Shown in pieces: positions 23,660 to 32,093 of a DNA stretch of 40,459 nucleotides. Position numbers and translations under genes: made by a program. Under the pieces are notes generated by a model. The model was not told the origin of the DNA, searched no databases, and saw nothing but the letters and a program-made list of their open reading frames with translations. Every line of letters starts with the position of its first letter. Position 1 is the first letter of the stretch. Source of the DNA: Geodermatophilus sp. DF01-2 (GTDB taxonomy: Bacteria > Actinomycetota > Actinomycetes > Mycobacteriales > Geodermatophilaceae); NCBI RefSeq assembly GCF_004571065.1, contig NZ_SPQN01000032.1:1-40459 (forward strand), read 5' to 3'.

Positions 23660-23685
23660 GGCACCTCCGCGTCAGATGTCCGGAT

Positions 23686-23706
23686 GTGGGCAACCCGGTT
23701 GCCCAC
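23686..23706. promoter_or_regulatory. Perfect 9-3-9 palindrome, candidate autoregulatory operator
   Basis: GTGGGCAAC, spacer CCG, GTTGCCCAC, 27 bp upstream of the HTH gene start and overlapping the end of its candidate -10 box. Confidence 0.6.
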
Positions 23707-23733
23707 TATCCGTACGTTCCTCCCGCTGCGCAA
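23705..23733 (-). promoter_or_regulatory. Candidate promoter of the HTH gene
   Basis: On the minus strand TTGCGC (23733-23728) and GATAGT (23710-23705) are spaced by 17 bp; each matches four of six consensus bases. The palindrome begins where RNA polymerase would melt the DNA, fitting repression. The rest of the 345-bp gap to 24004 holds a smaller palindrome GCGTGT-G-ACACGC at 23735-23747 and no further gene. Confidence 0.45.
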
Positions 23734-24004
23734 GGCGTGTGACACGCAAGAGCCCTCGCGTGCAACAGACGTTGTCGGCGCCCCATTGGGCGTCCGGGTC
23801 GTGGGCACCGGGTTCGGGACCGGCGACCGGCCGCCGGCATCGTCGGACGCCGGGGCGTCGAGGGCCACGCCGACGGCGCGCGTGCGGTTCGAGCCGGCCC
23901 GGCCCTCGACCCGAGCGCGGGGGTCGCCACCGCGCTCGCCGGAGTTTGACGGCGGCGGCTCCCGGGGAGGGGCGGGGAGACCGATCGACCGAGGAGGAGA
24001 TGGC

Positions 24005-24181
24005 ATGAGCGAGCCGACCGGCCGGAGCGAGGGCGCGGGCGAGGGGCTCTCCGACGAGGAGATGATCCGCACCGTCGCCGAGCAGACCGACAGCACCTCC
24101 GAGCACGCCGACGTGGCGGGCAAGGACTGGGACGGCGACCCCAGCACGGCCCCCGACCCCAAGGCCGACCCCGCCGGCTGA
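24005..24181 (+). CDS. Small acidic protein (58 aa), function unknown
   Basis: ATG 24005 follows GAGGAGG at about 9 nt. The product is hydrophilic and strongly acidic, with a central LSDEEMIRTVAEQTDSTSEHADV segment likely to be helical and a Pro/Asp-rich tail. No signal peptide or membrane segment. A 14-bp-stem hairpin begins 6 bp after its stop, which supports it as a complete small transcription unit. No function recognised. Confidence 0.7.
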   Translation: MSEPTGRSEGAGEGLSDEEMIRTVAEQTDSTSEHADVAGKDWDGDPSTAPDPKADPAG

Positions 24182-24186
24182 CAGCG

Positions 24187-24220
24187 GTGCCGGGCGTGGC
24201 TGATCGGCCACGTCCGGCAC
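24187..24220 (+). terminator. Hairpin terminator after the small acidic gene
   Basis: GTGCCGGGCGTGGC and GCCACGTCCGGCAC form a 14-bp stem with one G-T wobble around a TGATCG loop, 6 bp past the stop and 51 bp before the P450 start. Confidence 0.65.
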
Positions 24221-24270
24221 AGCCCTGCCACACTCCGCACCACCCGGTGGACGGCGGAGGGAGCGCGGGC

Positions 24271-25797
24271 GTGGGGACGACGACGACACCGGCCCGCGTG
24301 GCGGGCGCACAGCCGGCCCGTTCGCTGCGCCCCGTCCGCACGATGGCCCGGTGGGCGGTGCGCCACGGCATGCCGGCGGCCTACCTGTCCCGGGAGGCAC
24401 GCCGCGGTGACCTCGTCGCCCGCCTGCTGCGCGATCCTGCCCTGCGTGCGGAGCCGTACGGCCTCTACGAGCAGCTGCGCGCCCGGGGGCCGCTGGTGGC
24501 AACCGCCCTCGGCCCGCTGACCACGGCGCACGGCGTGGCGCAGGAGGTGCTGCGGTCGGACCGTTTCGGTGTCGGCTTCGACTGGTCCGGGGCACCCCGG
24601 CCGGCCCGGTGGGCACTCGCCTTCGGCGACGACCCCGCCGTCACCGGCGTCGCCGAGCCCCCGTCGATGCTCGTCGTCGACCCGCCCGACCACACCCGCT
24701 ACCGCCGGCTGGTGAGCCGGGCCTTCACTCCCCGCGCGACCGCGGCGGCCGAGCCGATGGTCCGGCGGATCGCCGACACCCTGCTCGACGCCCTGGCGCC
24801 CGCCGCCGCCCGCGGGGAGCCGGTGGACCTGGTCGCGGCGTACGCCGCCCCGCTGCCCGTCCTGGTCATCGCCGACCTGCTCGGCGTGCCGGCCGACCGC
24901 CGGGAGGACTTCCTGCGCTGGGGCGCCGCCGCGGCGGCGACCCTGGACCCCGGCCTGCCGCTGCGCCGGTTCCTGGCCGCCGACCGCGCGCTGCGGGCGC
25001 TGCACGACTTCCTGCGCGGGCACTTCGACCGTTTGCGCCGGACCCCGGGCGAGGACCTGGTCAGCCGGCTGGTCGTCGCGTCAGAGGAGGACGCGCTGAC
25101 CGATCGGGAGCTGCACGCCACCGTGATGCTGCTGCTGGGCGCCGGCTTCGAGACGACGGTCAACCTGCTCGGCAACGCCGTCGTCCTGCTCGACGCGCAC
25201 CGTGACCAGCGTGCCGCCCTGCTCGCCGATCCCGGGGGCTGGCCGGACGCCGTCGAGGAGGTGCTCCGGTTCGACAGCCCGGTGCAGATCACCGGCCGCA
25301 CGGTCCGCGCCGAGACCACGCTGGCCGGCGTCCCGCTGCGCCCGGGCTCCCGCGTGACGCTGCTGCTCGGCGCGGCCAACCGCGACCCCGAGGTCTTCGC
25401 CGACCCCGGCCGGTTCGACGTCACCCGCCGCAACGCCCGCGACCACCTGGCGTTCTCCGCCGGCATCCACTACTGCGTCGGGGCCGGGCTGGCCCGGCTG
25501 GAGGCGGCCGTGGCGTTGCAGGCGCTCACCGAGCGCTTCCCCGGCCTGCGGGTGTCGGGCCGGCCGGTCCGCCGTGACCTGCAGGCGCTGCGCGGCTTCG
25601 AGCACCTGCCGGTGACCCTGACCGGAAGGTGCGGTCCCGAGGACGGGGTCCTCGTTCAGGCCGGGCTGGCCGCCCGCGGCTGCTCCCCGGTGGACAGGAC
25701 GGCGTTGCGCGCGGCGCCCCAGCCGGCCCAGGTCATCGGCACCAGGCAGGCGAACAAGAGCGCCAGCGGTGCGCCCCAGCCGCCGGTGAGGTCGTAG
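24271..25797 (+). CDS. Cytochrome P450 with antisense-overlapping C-terminal tail
   Basis: 508 residues, where bacterial P450s usually have about 400-420. Haem-binding block FSAGIHYCVGAGLARLEA with Cys402, I-helix AGFETTVN (291-298), K-helix EEVLRF followed by the aromatic/Arg region, and the VDPPDHTRYRRLVSRAFTP substrate-region block are all present. The P450 fold should end near VTLTGR (about residue 452); the last 50-odd residues are encoded opposite the end of the MFS gene. The N-terminus is about 40 residues longer than usual. GTG 24271 has GGAGGGAG at 8 nt. Redox partner and substrate are unknown; no ferredoxin gene lies adjacent. Confidence 0.9.
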   Translation: MGTTTTPARVAGAQPARSLRPVRTMARWAVRHGMPAAYLSREARRGDLVARLLRDPALRAEPYGLYEQLRARGPLVATALGPLTTAHGVAQEVLRSDRFGVGFDWSGAPRPARWALAFGDDPAVTGVAEPPSMLVVDPPDHTRYRRLVSRAFTPRATAAAEPMVRRIADTLLDALAPAAARGEPVDLVAAYAAPLPVLVIADLLGVPADRREDFLRWGAAAAATLDPGLPLRRFLAADRALRALHDFLRGHFDRLRRTPGEDLVSRLVVASEEDALTDRELHATVMLLLGAGFETTVNLLGNAVVLLDAHRDQRAALLADPGGWPDAVEEVLRFDSPVQITGRTVRAETTLAGVPLRPGSRVTLLLGAANRDPEVFADPGRFDVTRRNARDHLAFSAGIHYCVGAGLARLEAAVALQALTERFPGLRVSGRPVRRDLQALRGFEHLPVTLTGRCGPEDGVLVQAGLAARGCSPVDRTALRAAPQPAQVIGTRQANKSASGAPQPPVRS

Positions 25798-26882
25798 AGC
25801 CAGCCGAGCGCCAGCGGGCCGGCGGCCGCGAGCAGGTAGCCCAGGCACTGGGCCACCCCGCCCAGCCGGGCGGCGGTGAGCGGGGTGGGGCTGCGCAGCA
25901 CGATGAGCGTCAGCGCCAGGGCGAAGCCGCTGCCCTGGGCCAGGCCGAAGGCGGCGACCCAGAGCAGCGTGCCCTGGCCGGGGACCAACAGCAGCCCGCC
26001 CAGCCCGACCAGGTAGGTGCCGGCGACGGCCAGCACCAGCGGGCGCTGGGTGCGCATCCGGCCGGCCTGCGCCGGTGCCAGCAGCGCGCCCGCGGCCCCG
26101 ACGACGTTGCTCAGGCCCAGCAGCAGGCCGCCCTCCGACACCGGCACCCCGGCGTCGGCCAGCAACGTGGGCAGCCAGGCGCCGATCGAGTAGAACTGCA
26201 CGCTCTGCATGCCGATGAAGACGGTCACCTGCCGGGCCAGCGGCTGGCGCAGCAGCGTCCAGGACCCGCCTCCGGGCACCGTTCCGCGGGCGGCGCGGTG
26301 CGCGCGGCCGGTGCCCGCCACCGGGAGCCACAGCGCCAGGGCGGCCAGCGCCAGCACCAGCCAGGCGGCGAGCGCGCCGCGCCACCCCCAGCCGACGGCG
26401 GCGGCCAGCGGGACCGTGGCCGCCGCACCGACCGCAGCCCCGACGTTCAGCGACGCCGAGTACACCCCCATCACCACGCCGGGGCGGGTGGCCTCGCGCT
26501 TGACGTAGGCGGGCATCAGCACGTTGGCGACGGCGATCGCCGCCCCGGCCAGCAGGCTGCCCGCGTAGAGCGCCGACACGGGGGACAGCAGCCGGAGCGC
26601 GATGCCGGCGGCGAGCACCAGCAGCGACGCCGCGACCGCCAGCTCCAGGCCGACTCTCCGGGCGATCCGGGGAGCCAGCGGGGCGAACGCGCCGAAGCAG
26701 AGCACCGGCAGCGTGGTGAGCAGGCCGCCCATCGCGGGGGACAGACCCGTGTCGGCCCGCAGGTCGCCGAGCAGCGGGGCCACGGCCACCACCGCGGGCC
26801 GCTGGTTGAGGGCCACCGCCACGACGGCGGCCACGAAGAGCAGCGTCGCCGCCCGGGGCCGCGCCGTCCCCCCGCCGCTCAT
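25656..26882 (-). CDS. MFS transporter, CynX/NimT (cyanate/nitroimidazole-type) family
   Basis: 408 residues with 12 predicted membrane segments. The opening block VVAVALNQRPAVVAVAPLLGDLRADTGLSPAMGGLLTTLPVLCFGAFAPLAPRIARRVG is characteristic of the CynX/NimT group, as is MQSVQFYSIGAWLPTLL in the second half. Substrates in this group include cyanate and 2-nitroimidazole, but the real substrate here is unknown. ATG 26882 has GAGGTG about 6 nt upstream. Its last 142 bp lie antisense to the P450 3' end. It is divergent from the molybdenum hydroxylase operon, with a 112-bp shared region. Confidence 0.88.
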   Translation of the reverse strand: MSGGGTARPRAATLLFVAAVVAVALNQRPAVVAVAPLLGDLRADTGLSPAMGGLLTTLPVLCFGAFAPLAPRIARRVGLELAVAASLLVLAAGIALRLLSPVSALYAGSLLAGAAIAVANVLMPAYVKREATRPGVVMGVYSASLNVGAAVGAAATVPLAAAVGWGWRGALAAWLVLALAALALWLPVAGTGRAHRAARGTVPGGGSWTLLRQPLARQVTVFIGMQSVQFYSIGAWLPTLLADAGVPVSEGGLLLGLSNVVGAAGALLAPAQAGRMRTQRPLVLAVAGTYLVGLGGLLLVPGQGTLLWVAAFGLAQGSGFALALTLIVLRSPTPLTAARLGGVAQCLGYLLAAAGPLALGWLYDLTGGWGAPLALLFACLVPMTWAGWGAARNAVLSTGEQPRAASPA

Positions 26883-26921
26883 CGCGCCCACCTCACCACA
26901 CGGCGCGGTCGTCCGCGGCCC

Positions 26922-26977
26922 GGGTCGAGAGGTGGCGCACCGCCGCCGGGGTTGAGAGGGTGACCCCCGTCTCTCAG
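26922..26977. promoter_or_regulatory. Direct repeats and hairpin in the divergent promoter region
   Basis: GGGTCGAGAGGTG (26922-26934) and GGGTTGAGAGGGTG (26949-26962) are near-identical repeats 27 bp apart. The second also pairs, as GTTGAGAG, with CTCTCAGC further on (one G-T wobble), just before the coxL start. Possible regulator sites or a leader hairpin for the operon and/or the MFS gene. Confidence 0.4.
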
Positions 26978-26994
26978 CCGACGGGAGTGAGCAC

Positions 26995-29280
26995 ATGAGC
27001 ATCCTCGGTACACGGGTCGTCCGCACGGAGGACCCGCTGTTCCTCACCCGCGGCGCGACGTACACCGACGACCTGGTCGACGACCGGCTCGCCGGCGCGG
27101 TGTACGCGACGTTCGTCCGGTCCCAGGTGGCCCACGGCCGCCTGCTGTCCGTCGACACCTCCGCCGCGCGTGAGGCGCTCGGCGTCGTCGACGTCGTCAC
27201 CGCCGCCGACTGCGCCGCGCTCGAGCCCATCCCCGCCGGGCTGCCGATGGTGCCGCCGGCGACGACCCGTCCGTGGCTGGCGACCGACAGGGTGCGGTTC
27301 GTCGGTGACATCGTCGCCGTCGTCCTCACCGAGGAGCGCTACCAGGGTGAGGACGCCGCGGAGCTGGTCGCCGTGGACGTCGACCCGCTGCCCGCCGTCG
27401 TGACCACGGCCGATGCGGCGGAGGACGAGGTGCTGCTGTTCCCCGAGGCCGGCACGAACGTCATGGCCTCCTTCGGGGAGCCGGTGCCGGACGACTTCCT
27501 CGCCGGCTGCGAGGTCGTCGTCTCCCAGCGGATCGTCAACCAGCGCGTGGCGCCGGTGCCGCTGGAGACCCGGGCCGCCGCCGCGGCCTGGGGCGAGGAC
27601 GGGCGAGTGACGATCTGGTGCTCCAACCAGGGTGCGCAGCAGGCCAGGAGACAGATCGCCGGCTGGCTCGGGCTGGACCCGGCGCTGGTCCACCTGGTGA
27701 CCCCGGACGTCGGCGGCGGCTTCGGCGCCAAGATCGGTGCCGACCCCGAGTTCGCCATGGTCGCCTGGCTGGCCCAGCGGGTGGGCCGGCCGGTGCGGTG
27801 GACCGAGAACCGGTCGGAGAACCTGGTCGGGATGCTCCACGGCCGCGGCCAGGACCAGGTGGTCACCATCGGCGGCCGCCGGGACGGCACGGTGGAGGCC
27901 TACAGCCTCGAGGTCGACCAGGACTGCGGCGCCTATCCGCGGGTGGGCGCCGTCCTGCCGAGGCTCACCATGCTCATGGCCCCGGCCGTCTACGCCTTTC
28001 CCAGGGTGCACGCCCGGGCCCGCGCACTGGCGACGAACACCACCTCGGTCGGCGCCTACCGCGGAGCCGGTCGACCCGAGGCCACCGCCGCCGTCGAGCG
28101 GGCGATGGACCTCTTCGCCGGCGAGATCGGCATGGACCCGGCCGAGGTCCGGCGGGCGAACCTGCTGCCTCCGTTCTCCGAGCCGCACACGACGCCGACC
28201 GGCGCGGTCTACGACAGCGGCGCGTACGTCCCGGCGCTGGACACGGCACTGGAGGCCGCCGGCTACCCCGAGCTGCGTGCCGAGCAGGCCCGCCGCCGCG
28301 CGCGCGGCGACGTCCGGCAGCTGGGCATCGGGCTGTCGGTCTACGTGGAGATCACCGGCGCCGACACCGGCGTGGGGACCGGGGAGTCCGCCGGGCTGGA
28401 GGTGCACCCCGACGGGACGGCGACCGTGCTCACCGGCACCTCGCCGCACGGCCAGGGGCACGCCACGGCCTGGGCCATGCTCGCCAGCGACCAGCTCGGC
28501 ATCCCGGTCGAGAGGATCACCGTGGTGCACGGCGACACCGACCGCATCCCGTGGGGCGGCGGCACCATGGGCTCGCGCAGCCTCCAGCAGGGCGGCGCCG
28601 CGGTGCACCAGGCCGCCGTCGAGCTCATCGAGCTGGCCAAGCGGCGAGCCGCCGACCAGCTGGAGGTCGATCCCGCCGACCTCGAGGTCGACCTGGCCTC
28701 GGCCGGACTGGCCGTGCGCGGCACCCCGGGGGCCGGCATCACCCTCGCGCAGCTGGCCGAGTCCGAGCCGCTGGTCGTGGAGACCCGGTTCCAGGCAGCC
28801 GCCCCGACCTTCCCCTTCGGCGCGCACGTCGCCGTCGTGGAGGTGGACACCGAGTCCGGGAAGGCCGAGATGCTGCGGATGGTGTCCGTCGACGACGCCG
28901 GCACGATCGTCAACCCGCTGCTGGCCGAGGGGCAGCGGCACGGGGGCATCGCCCAGGGCGTGGCGCAGGCGCTGCTCGAGGAGGTCCGGTACGACGCCGA
29001 CGGCAACCCGCAGACCGCGACCCTGGCCGACTACCCGTTCGTCTCGGCGACCGAGCTGCCGAGCTTCGAGCTCGTCGACATGGCCACGCCCACGCCGCTC
29101 AACCCGCTCGGCGCCAAGGGCATCGGCGAGGCGGGCACCATCGGCGCCACCCCCGCCGTCCACAACGCCGTCGTCGACGCGGTCGCCCACCTCGGCGTCC
29201 GGCACATCGACATGCCCACCACGCCGATGACGGTGTGGCGGGCCATCCAGCAGGCGCAACAGGAAGGCAGCCCCGCATGA
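26995..29280 (+). CDS. coxL: Molybdenum hydroxylase large subunit, form II CO-dehydrogenase-like
   Basis: 761-residue xanthine-oxidase-family subunit that carries the molybdopterin cytosine dinucleotide cofactor. [31 protein letters not shown] and the C-terminal [13 protein letters not shown] with the conserved base Glu are all present. The active-site loop reads AYRGAGR, the form II signature, rather than AYXCSFR of proven aerobic CO dehydrogenase. The symbol is therefore by homology only and the substrate may be an aldehyde, purine or other aromatic. ATG 26995 follows GGGAG. It overlaps coxS by 4 nt and opens an L-S-M operon, an order unlike the classical M-S-L of form I. Confidence 0.9.
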   Translation: MSILGTRVVRTEDPLFLTRGATYTDDLVDDRLAGAVYATFVRSQVAHGRLLSVDTSAAREALGVVDVVTAADCAALEPIPAGLPMVPPATTRPWLATDRVRFVGDIVAVVLTEERYQGEDAAELVAVDVDPLPAVVTTADAAEDEVLLFPEAGTNVMASFGEPVPDDFLAGCEVVVSQRIVNQRVAPVPLETRAAAAAWGEDGRVTIWCSNQGAQQARRQIAGWLGLDPALVHLVTPDVGGGFGAKIGADPEFAMVAWLAQRVGRPVRWTENRSENLVGMLHGRGQDQVVTIGGRRDGTVEAYSLEVDQDCGAYPRVGAVLPRLTMLMAPAVYAFPRVHARARALATNTTSVGAYRGAGRPEATAAVERAMDLFAGEIGMDPAEVRRANLLPPFSEPHTTPTGAVYDSGAYVPALDTALEAAGYPELRAEQARRRARGDVRQLGIGLSVYVEITGADTGVGTGESAGLEVHPDGTATVLTGTSPHGQGHATAWAMLASDQLGIPVERITVVHGDTDRIPWGGGTMGSRSLQQGGAAVHQAAVELIELAKRRAADQLEVDPADLEVDLASAGLAVRGTPGAGITLAQLAESEPLVVETRFQAAAPTFPFGAHVAVVEVDTESGKAEMLRMVSVDDAGTIVNPLLAEGQRHGGIAQGVAQALLEEVRYDADGNPQTATLADYPFVSATELPSFELVDMATPTPLNPLGAKGIGEAGTIGATPAVHNAVVDAVAHLGVRHIDMPTTPMTVWRAIQQAQQEGSPA

Positions 29281-29780
29281 AGGTCACCCTGACGGTCAAC
29301 GGCGAGCCGCGCACCGACGAGGTCGAGCCCCGGCTGCTGCTGGCGCACTACCTGCGGGAGGTCTGCGGGCTGCGGGCCACGAACATCGGCTGCGACACCA
29401 CCTCGTGCGGAGCCTGCACGGTGATCGTCGACGGGCTGTCGGTGAAGTCGTGCACCGTGCTGGCCGCGCAGGCCGACGACTGCCAGGTGACGACCCTGGA
29501 GGGGCTGGCCGGACCGGACGGCGAGCTGCACCCGGTGCAGAGCGCCTTCCGCGCGGAGCACGGCCTGCAGTGCGGGTTCTGCACGCCCGGGATGGTGATG
29601 GCCGCCATCGGCCTCCTGGCCGACAACCCCGACCCCAGCGACCGCGAGGTCCGCGAGGGGCTGGAGGGCAACCTCTGCCGGTGCACCGGCTACCACAACA
29701 TCGTCCGCGCGGTGCGGGCCGCGGCGGGCGCCGGCCCCGCCGCCGGCCGGGTGCCGCAGGCGCAGGGGGAGGACGCGTGA
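29277..29780 (+). CDS. coxS: Molybdenum hydroxylase small subunit, two [2Fe-2S] clusters
   Basis: 167 residues. The N-terminal plant-type ferredoxin domain has cysteines in [18 protein letters not shown] and the following KSC. The C-terminal helical domain has [10 protein letters not shown] and [12 protein letters not shown] for the second cluster. It passes electrons from the Mo site in CoxL to the FAD of CoxM. The ATGA overlap with coxL and the GTGA overlap with coxM indicate tight coupling. All eight ligand cysteines appear present. The last 20 residues are Ala/Gly/Pro-rich. Confidence 0.94.
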   Translation: MKVTLTVNGEPRTDEVEPRLLLAHYLREVCGLRATNIGCDTTSCGACTVIVDGLSVKSCTVLAAQADDCQVTTLEGLAGPDGELHPVQSAFRAEHGLQCGFCTPGMVMAAIGLLADNPDPSDREVREGLEGNLCRCTGYHNIVRAVRAAAGAGPAAGRVPQAQGEDA

Positions 29781-30607
29781 TCCCGGGGCCGTTCGAGTTC
29801 GTCCGCGCGGCGTCGGTGGAGGAGGCGGTCGCCGCGCTGGTGGCGCACGGGGACGACGCCAAGGTCATCGCCGGCGGCCACTCGCTGCTGCCGCTGATGA
29901 AGCTGCGGCTGGCCATGCCAGCCGTGCTCGTCGACATCGGCCGGATCCCGGGGCTGTCCTACGTGCGGGTCGAGGGCGACGAGGTGGCCATCGGCGCCGG
30001 CATCCGACACCACGAGCTGGAGCGCGACGAGGTCGCGGGGGCCGAGGTGCCGATCCTGCCCCACGCCGCCGGCCAGGTCGGGGACCCGCAGGTGCGCCAC
30101 CGCGGCACCCTCGGCGGCACGGTGGCGCACAGCGACCCCGCCTCCGACCTGCCCACGGCGTTGCTGGCGCTCGGCGGCAGCGTGGTCGTGCAGGGTCCGG
30201 ACGGGCGCCGGTCGATCCCGCTGACCGAGTTCTGGCTCGGCTTCTTCGAGACCGCGCTACAGCCGGAGGAGCTGGTCGTCGAGCTGCGGGTCCCGCGCAC
30301 CGGGCCGGCCGGCTGGGCGTACGAGAAGTTCACCCGCCGGGCCAACGACTGGCCGATCGTCGCGGTCGCGGCGGTGGACGGCCGGGTGGCGCTGGCCAAC
30401 ATGGCCGGGACGGTGGTGCGGGCCACCGCCACCGAGGAGGCGCTGGCCCGCGGCGCGTCGATCGCCGAGGCCGCGGCGCTGGCCGCCGACGGCACCTCGC
30501 CGTCGGCGGACATGCACGCCGACCAGGAGTACCGCCGGCACCTCGCCCGGCTGCTCACCCGCCGGGCGCTGGAGAAGGCCGCCGGCGTCGGGGTCACCGC
30601 CGCCTGA
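29777..30607 (+). CDS. coxM: Molybdenum hydroxylase FAD-binding medium subunit
   Basis: 276 residues of the FAD-binding PCMH type: the pyrophosphate-binding [16 protein letters not shown] and the second FAD loop [19 protein letters not shown], then the CO-dehydrogenase flavoprotein C-terminal domain. It takes electrons from the iron-sulfur subunit and passes them to an acceptor. The GTG start overlaps the coxS stop by 4 nt. No coxD/E/F/G maturation genes or Mo-cofactor genes follow; the operon ends at a long hairpin. Confidence 0.92.
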   Translation: MIPGPFEFVRAASVEEAVAALVAHGDDAKVIAGGHSLLPLMKLRLAMPAVLVDIGRIPGLSYVRVEGDEVAIGAGIRHHELERDEVAGAEVPILPHAAGQVGDPQVRHRGTLGGTVAHSDPASDLPTALLALGGSVVVQGPDGRRSIPLTEFWLGFFETALQPEELVVELRVPRTGPAGWAYEKFTRRANDWPIVAVAAVDGRVALANMAGTVVRATATEEALARGASIAEAAALAADGTSPSADMHADQEYRRHLARLLTRRALEKAAGVGVTAA

Positions 30608-30628
30608 CCCCCTGCACCCGTCGCAGCA

Positions 30629-30677
30629 TGTGCGCTGAGGCCCCGTTCCGACGTCCGGAACCGGGCCTCAGCGCACA
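30629..30677. terminator. Long bidirectional terminator hairpin
   Basis: TGTGCGCTGAGGCCC and GGGCCTCAGCGCACA (15 bp perfect) continue, after a C-C mismatch, as GTTCCG/CGGAAC around an ACGTC loop. It lies between the convergent coxM and cysN genes. Confidence 0.82.
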
Positions 30678-30693
30678 CCGCCGCCAGTGGCCG

Positions 30694-30749
30694 ACCCCCT
30701 TCCGGGCACCGCCCCGAGCGTGCGAGGGGTGGGGAGGAGGGGTCCTTTC
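30694..30749 (-). repeat. 3'-end repeat, copy 4
   Basis: On the minus strand it begins at the base after the cysN TGA: GAAAGGACCCCTCCTCCCC, then ACCCCTCGCACGCTCGGGG, GCGGTGCCC and GGAAGGGGG. The outer arms CCCCTCC/GGAAGGGG differ from copy 1 on both sides, so pairing is largely kept. Confidence 0.72.
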
Positions 30750-32093
30750 TCAGCCGGCGGGGGTGAGCATCCCGGCGCCGACCGTGGCGTTGGTGGCCTC
30801 GTCGACGAGGATGAACCGACCGGTGACCCGGTTGCGGATGTAGTCGTCGACGAACAGCGGCTGGGTGGCCCGCAGCCGCACGCGGCCGATGTCGTTGAGC
30901 CCGAGCTCGGTGGCCTCCCGGTCGCGGTGCAGCGTGTTGACGTCCAGCCGGTAGGCCAACTCCTTGACCATCGCGCGGACCGTGCGGGTGGTGTGCTTGA
31001 CCGCGATGCGCTGACGGGGCCGCAGCGGCTCGTCGGCCATCCAGCAGACCAGCGCGTCGAGGTCCTGCGTGGCGGTCGGTGCGTTCTCCGGCTTGCAGAC
31101 CAGGTCGCCGCGGGAGACGTCCAGATCGTCGTCCAGCCGCAACGTCACCGACATGGGCGGGAACGCCTCCTCCACCGGGCCGCGCGGGCCGTCGATGCCG
31201 GCGACCGTCGTCGTCAGGCCGCTGGGCAGCACCTGCACCTCGTCGCCCGGCCGGAACACCCCGCTGGCGACCGTCCCCGCGTAGCCGCGGTAGTCGTGGT
31301 GGGCCTCGGTCTGCGGCCGGACGACGTACTGGACCGGGAACCGGGCGTCGGTGAGGTTGCGGTCGCTGGCCACGTGCACGTGCTCGAGGTGGTGGAGGAG
31401 CGTCGGGCCCTCGTACCACGGGGTGTTGGGGGAGTGCGTCACCACGTTGTCCCCGTGCAGGGCGGAGATCGGGACGACCGTCAGGTCCGGGACGCTGAGC
31501 TTGGCCGCGAAGGCGCTGAACTCGTCGGCGATGGCGTCGAAGGTCTGCTCCGACCAGTCGACGAGGTCCATCTTGTTCACCGCCACCACCAGGTGCGGCA
31601 CCCGCAGCAGCGAGGCGAGGAATGCGTGTCGGCGGCTCTGCTCGACCATGCCCTTGCGGGCGTCGACCAGCACGATCGCCAGGTCGGCGGTCGAGGCGCC
31701 GGTGACCATGTTGCGCGTGTACTGCACGTGGCCGGGGGTGTCGCCCAGGATGAACGTCCGCCGCGGGGTGGCGAAGTAACGGTAGGCGACGTCGATGGTG
31801 ATGCCCTGCTCGCGCTCGGCGCGCAGGCCGTCGGTGAGCAGCGCCAGGTCGACGTGGTCGCCCTTGCTGGCGCGGGCGACCGCCTCGTACTGATCCTCGA
31901 AGATCGCCTTGCTGTCGTAGAGCAGCCGGCCGATCAGCGTGCTCTTGCCGTCGTCCACCGAGCCGGCGGTGGCGATGCGCAGGATGTCCTTGCGCGCGGT
32001 GGCGATCTCCACCGCGTGCTCGGCGACGGCGGAATGGACGTCGACGGGCTCGTCGACGTCCGTCACGGCGGGGTACGTCTCGGCGGGAGCCAT
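30750..32093 (-). CDS. cysN: Sulfate adenylyltransferase GTPase subunit CysN
   Basis: 447 residues. Elongation-factor-type GTPase: P-loop GSVDDGKSTLIGRLLYD, effector region EREQGITIDVAYRYF, DTPGHVQYTRNMVTGAS and NKMDLVDW, then two beta-barrel domains. With CysD it makes adenosine 5'-phosphosulfate from ATP and sulfate, driven by GTP hydrolysis. There is no C-terminal APS kinase (CysC) fusion, unlike many actinobacterial CysNC proteins. ATG 32093 overlaps the cysD TGA by one base (TGATG). A 3'-end repeat follows the stop. Confidence 0.96.
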   Translation of the reverse strand: MAPAETYPAVTDVDEPVDVHSAVAEHAVEIATARKDILRIATAGSVDDGKSTLIGRLLYDSKAIFEDQYEAVARASKGDHVDLALLTDGLRAEREQGITIDVAYRYFATPRRTFILGDTPGHVQYTRNMVTGASTADLAIVLVDARKGMVEQSRRHAFLASLLRVPHLVVAVNKMDLVDWSEQTFDAIADEFSAFAAKLSVPDLTVVPISALHGDNVVTHSPNTPWYEGPTLLHHLEHVHVASDRNLTDARFPVQYVVRPQTEAHHDYRGYAGTVASGVFRPGDEVQVLPSGLTTTVAGIDGPRGPVEEAFPPMSVTLRLDDDLDVSRGDLVCKPENAPTATQDLDALVCWMADEPLRPRQRIAVKHTTRTVRAMVKELAYRLDVNTLHRDREATELGLNDIGRVRLRATQPLFVDDYIRNRVTGRFILVDEATNATVGAGMLTPAG

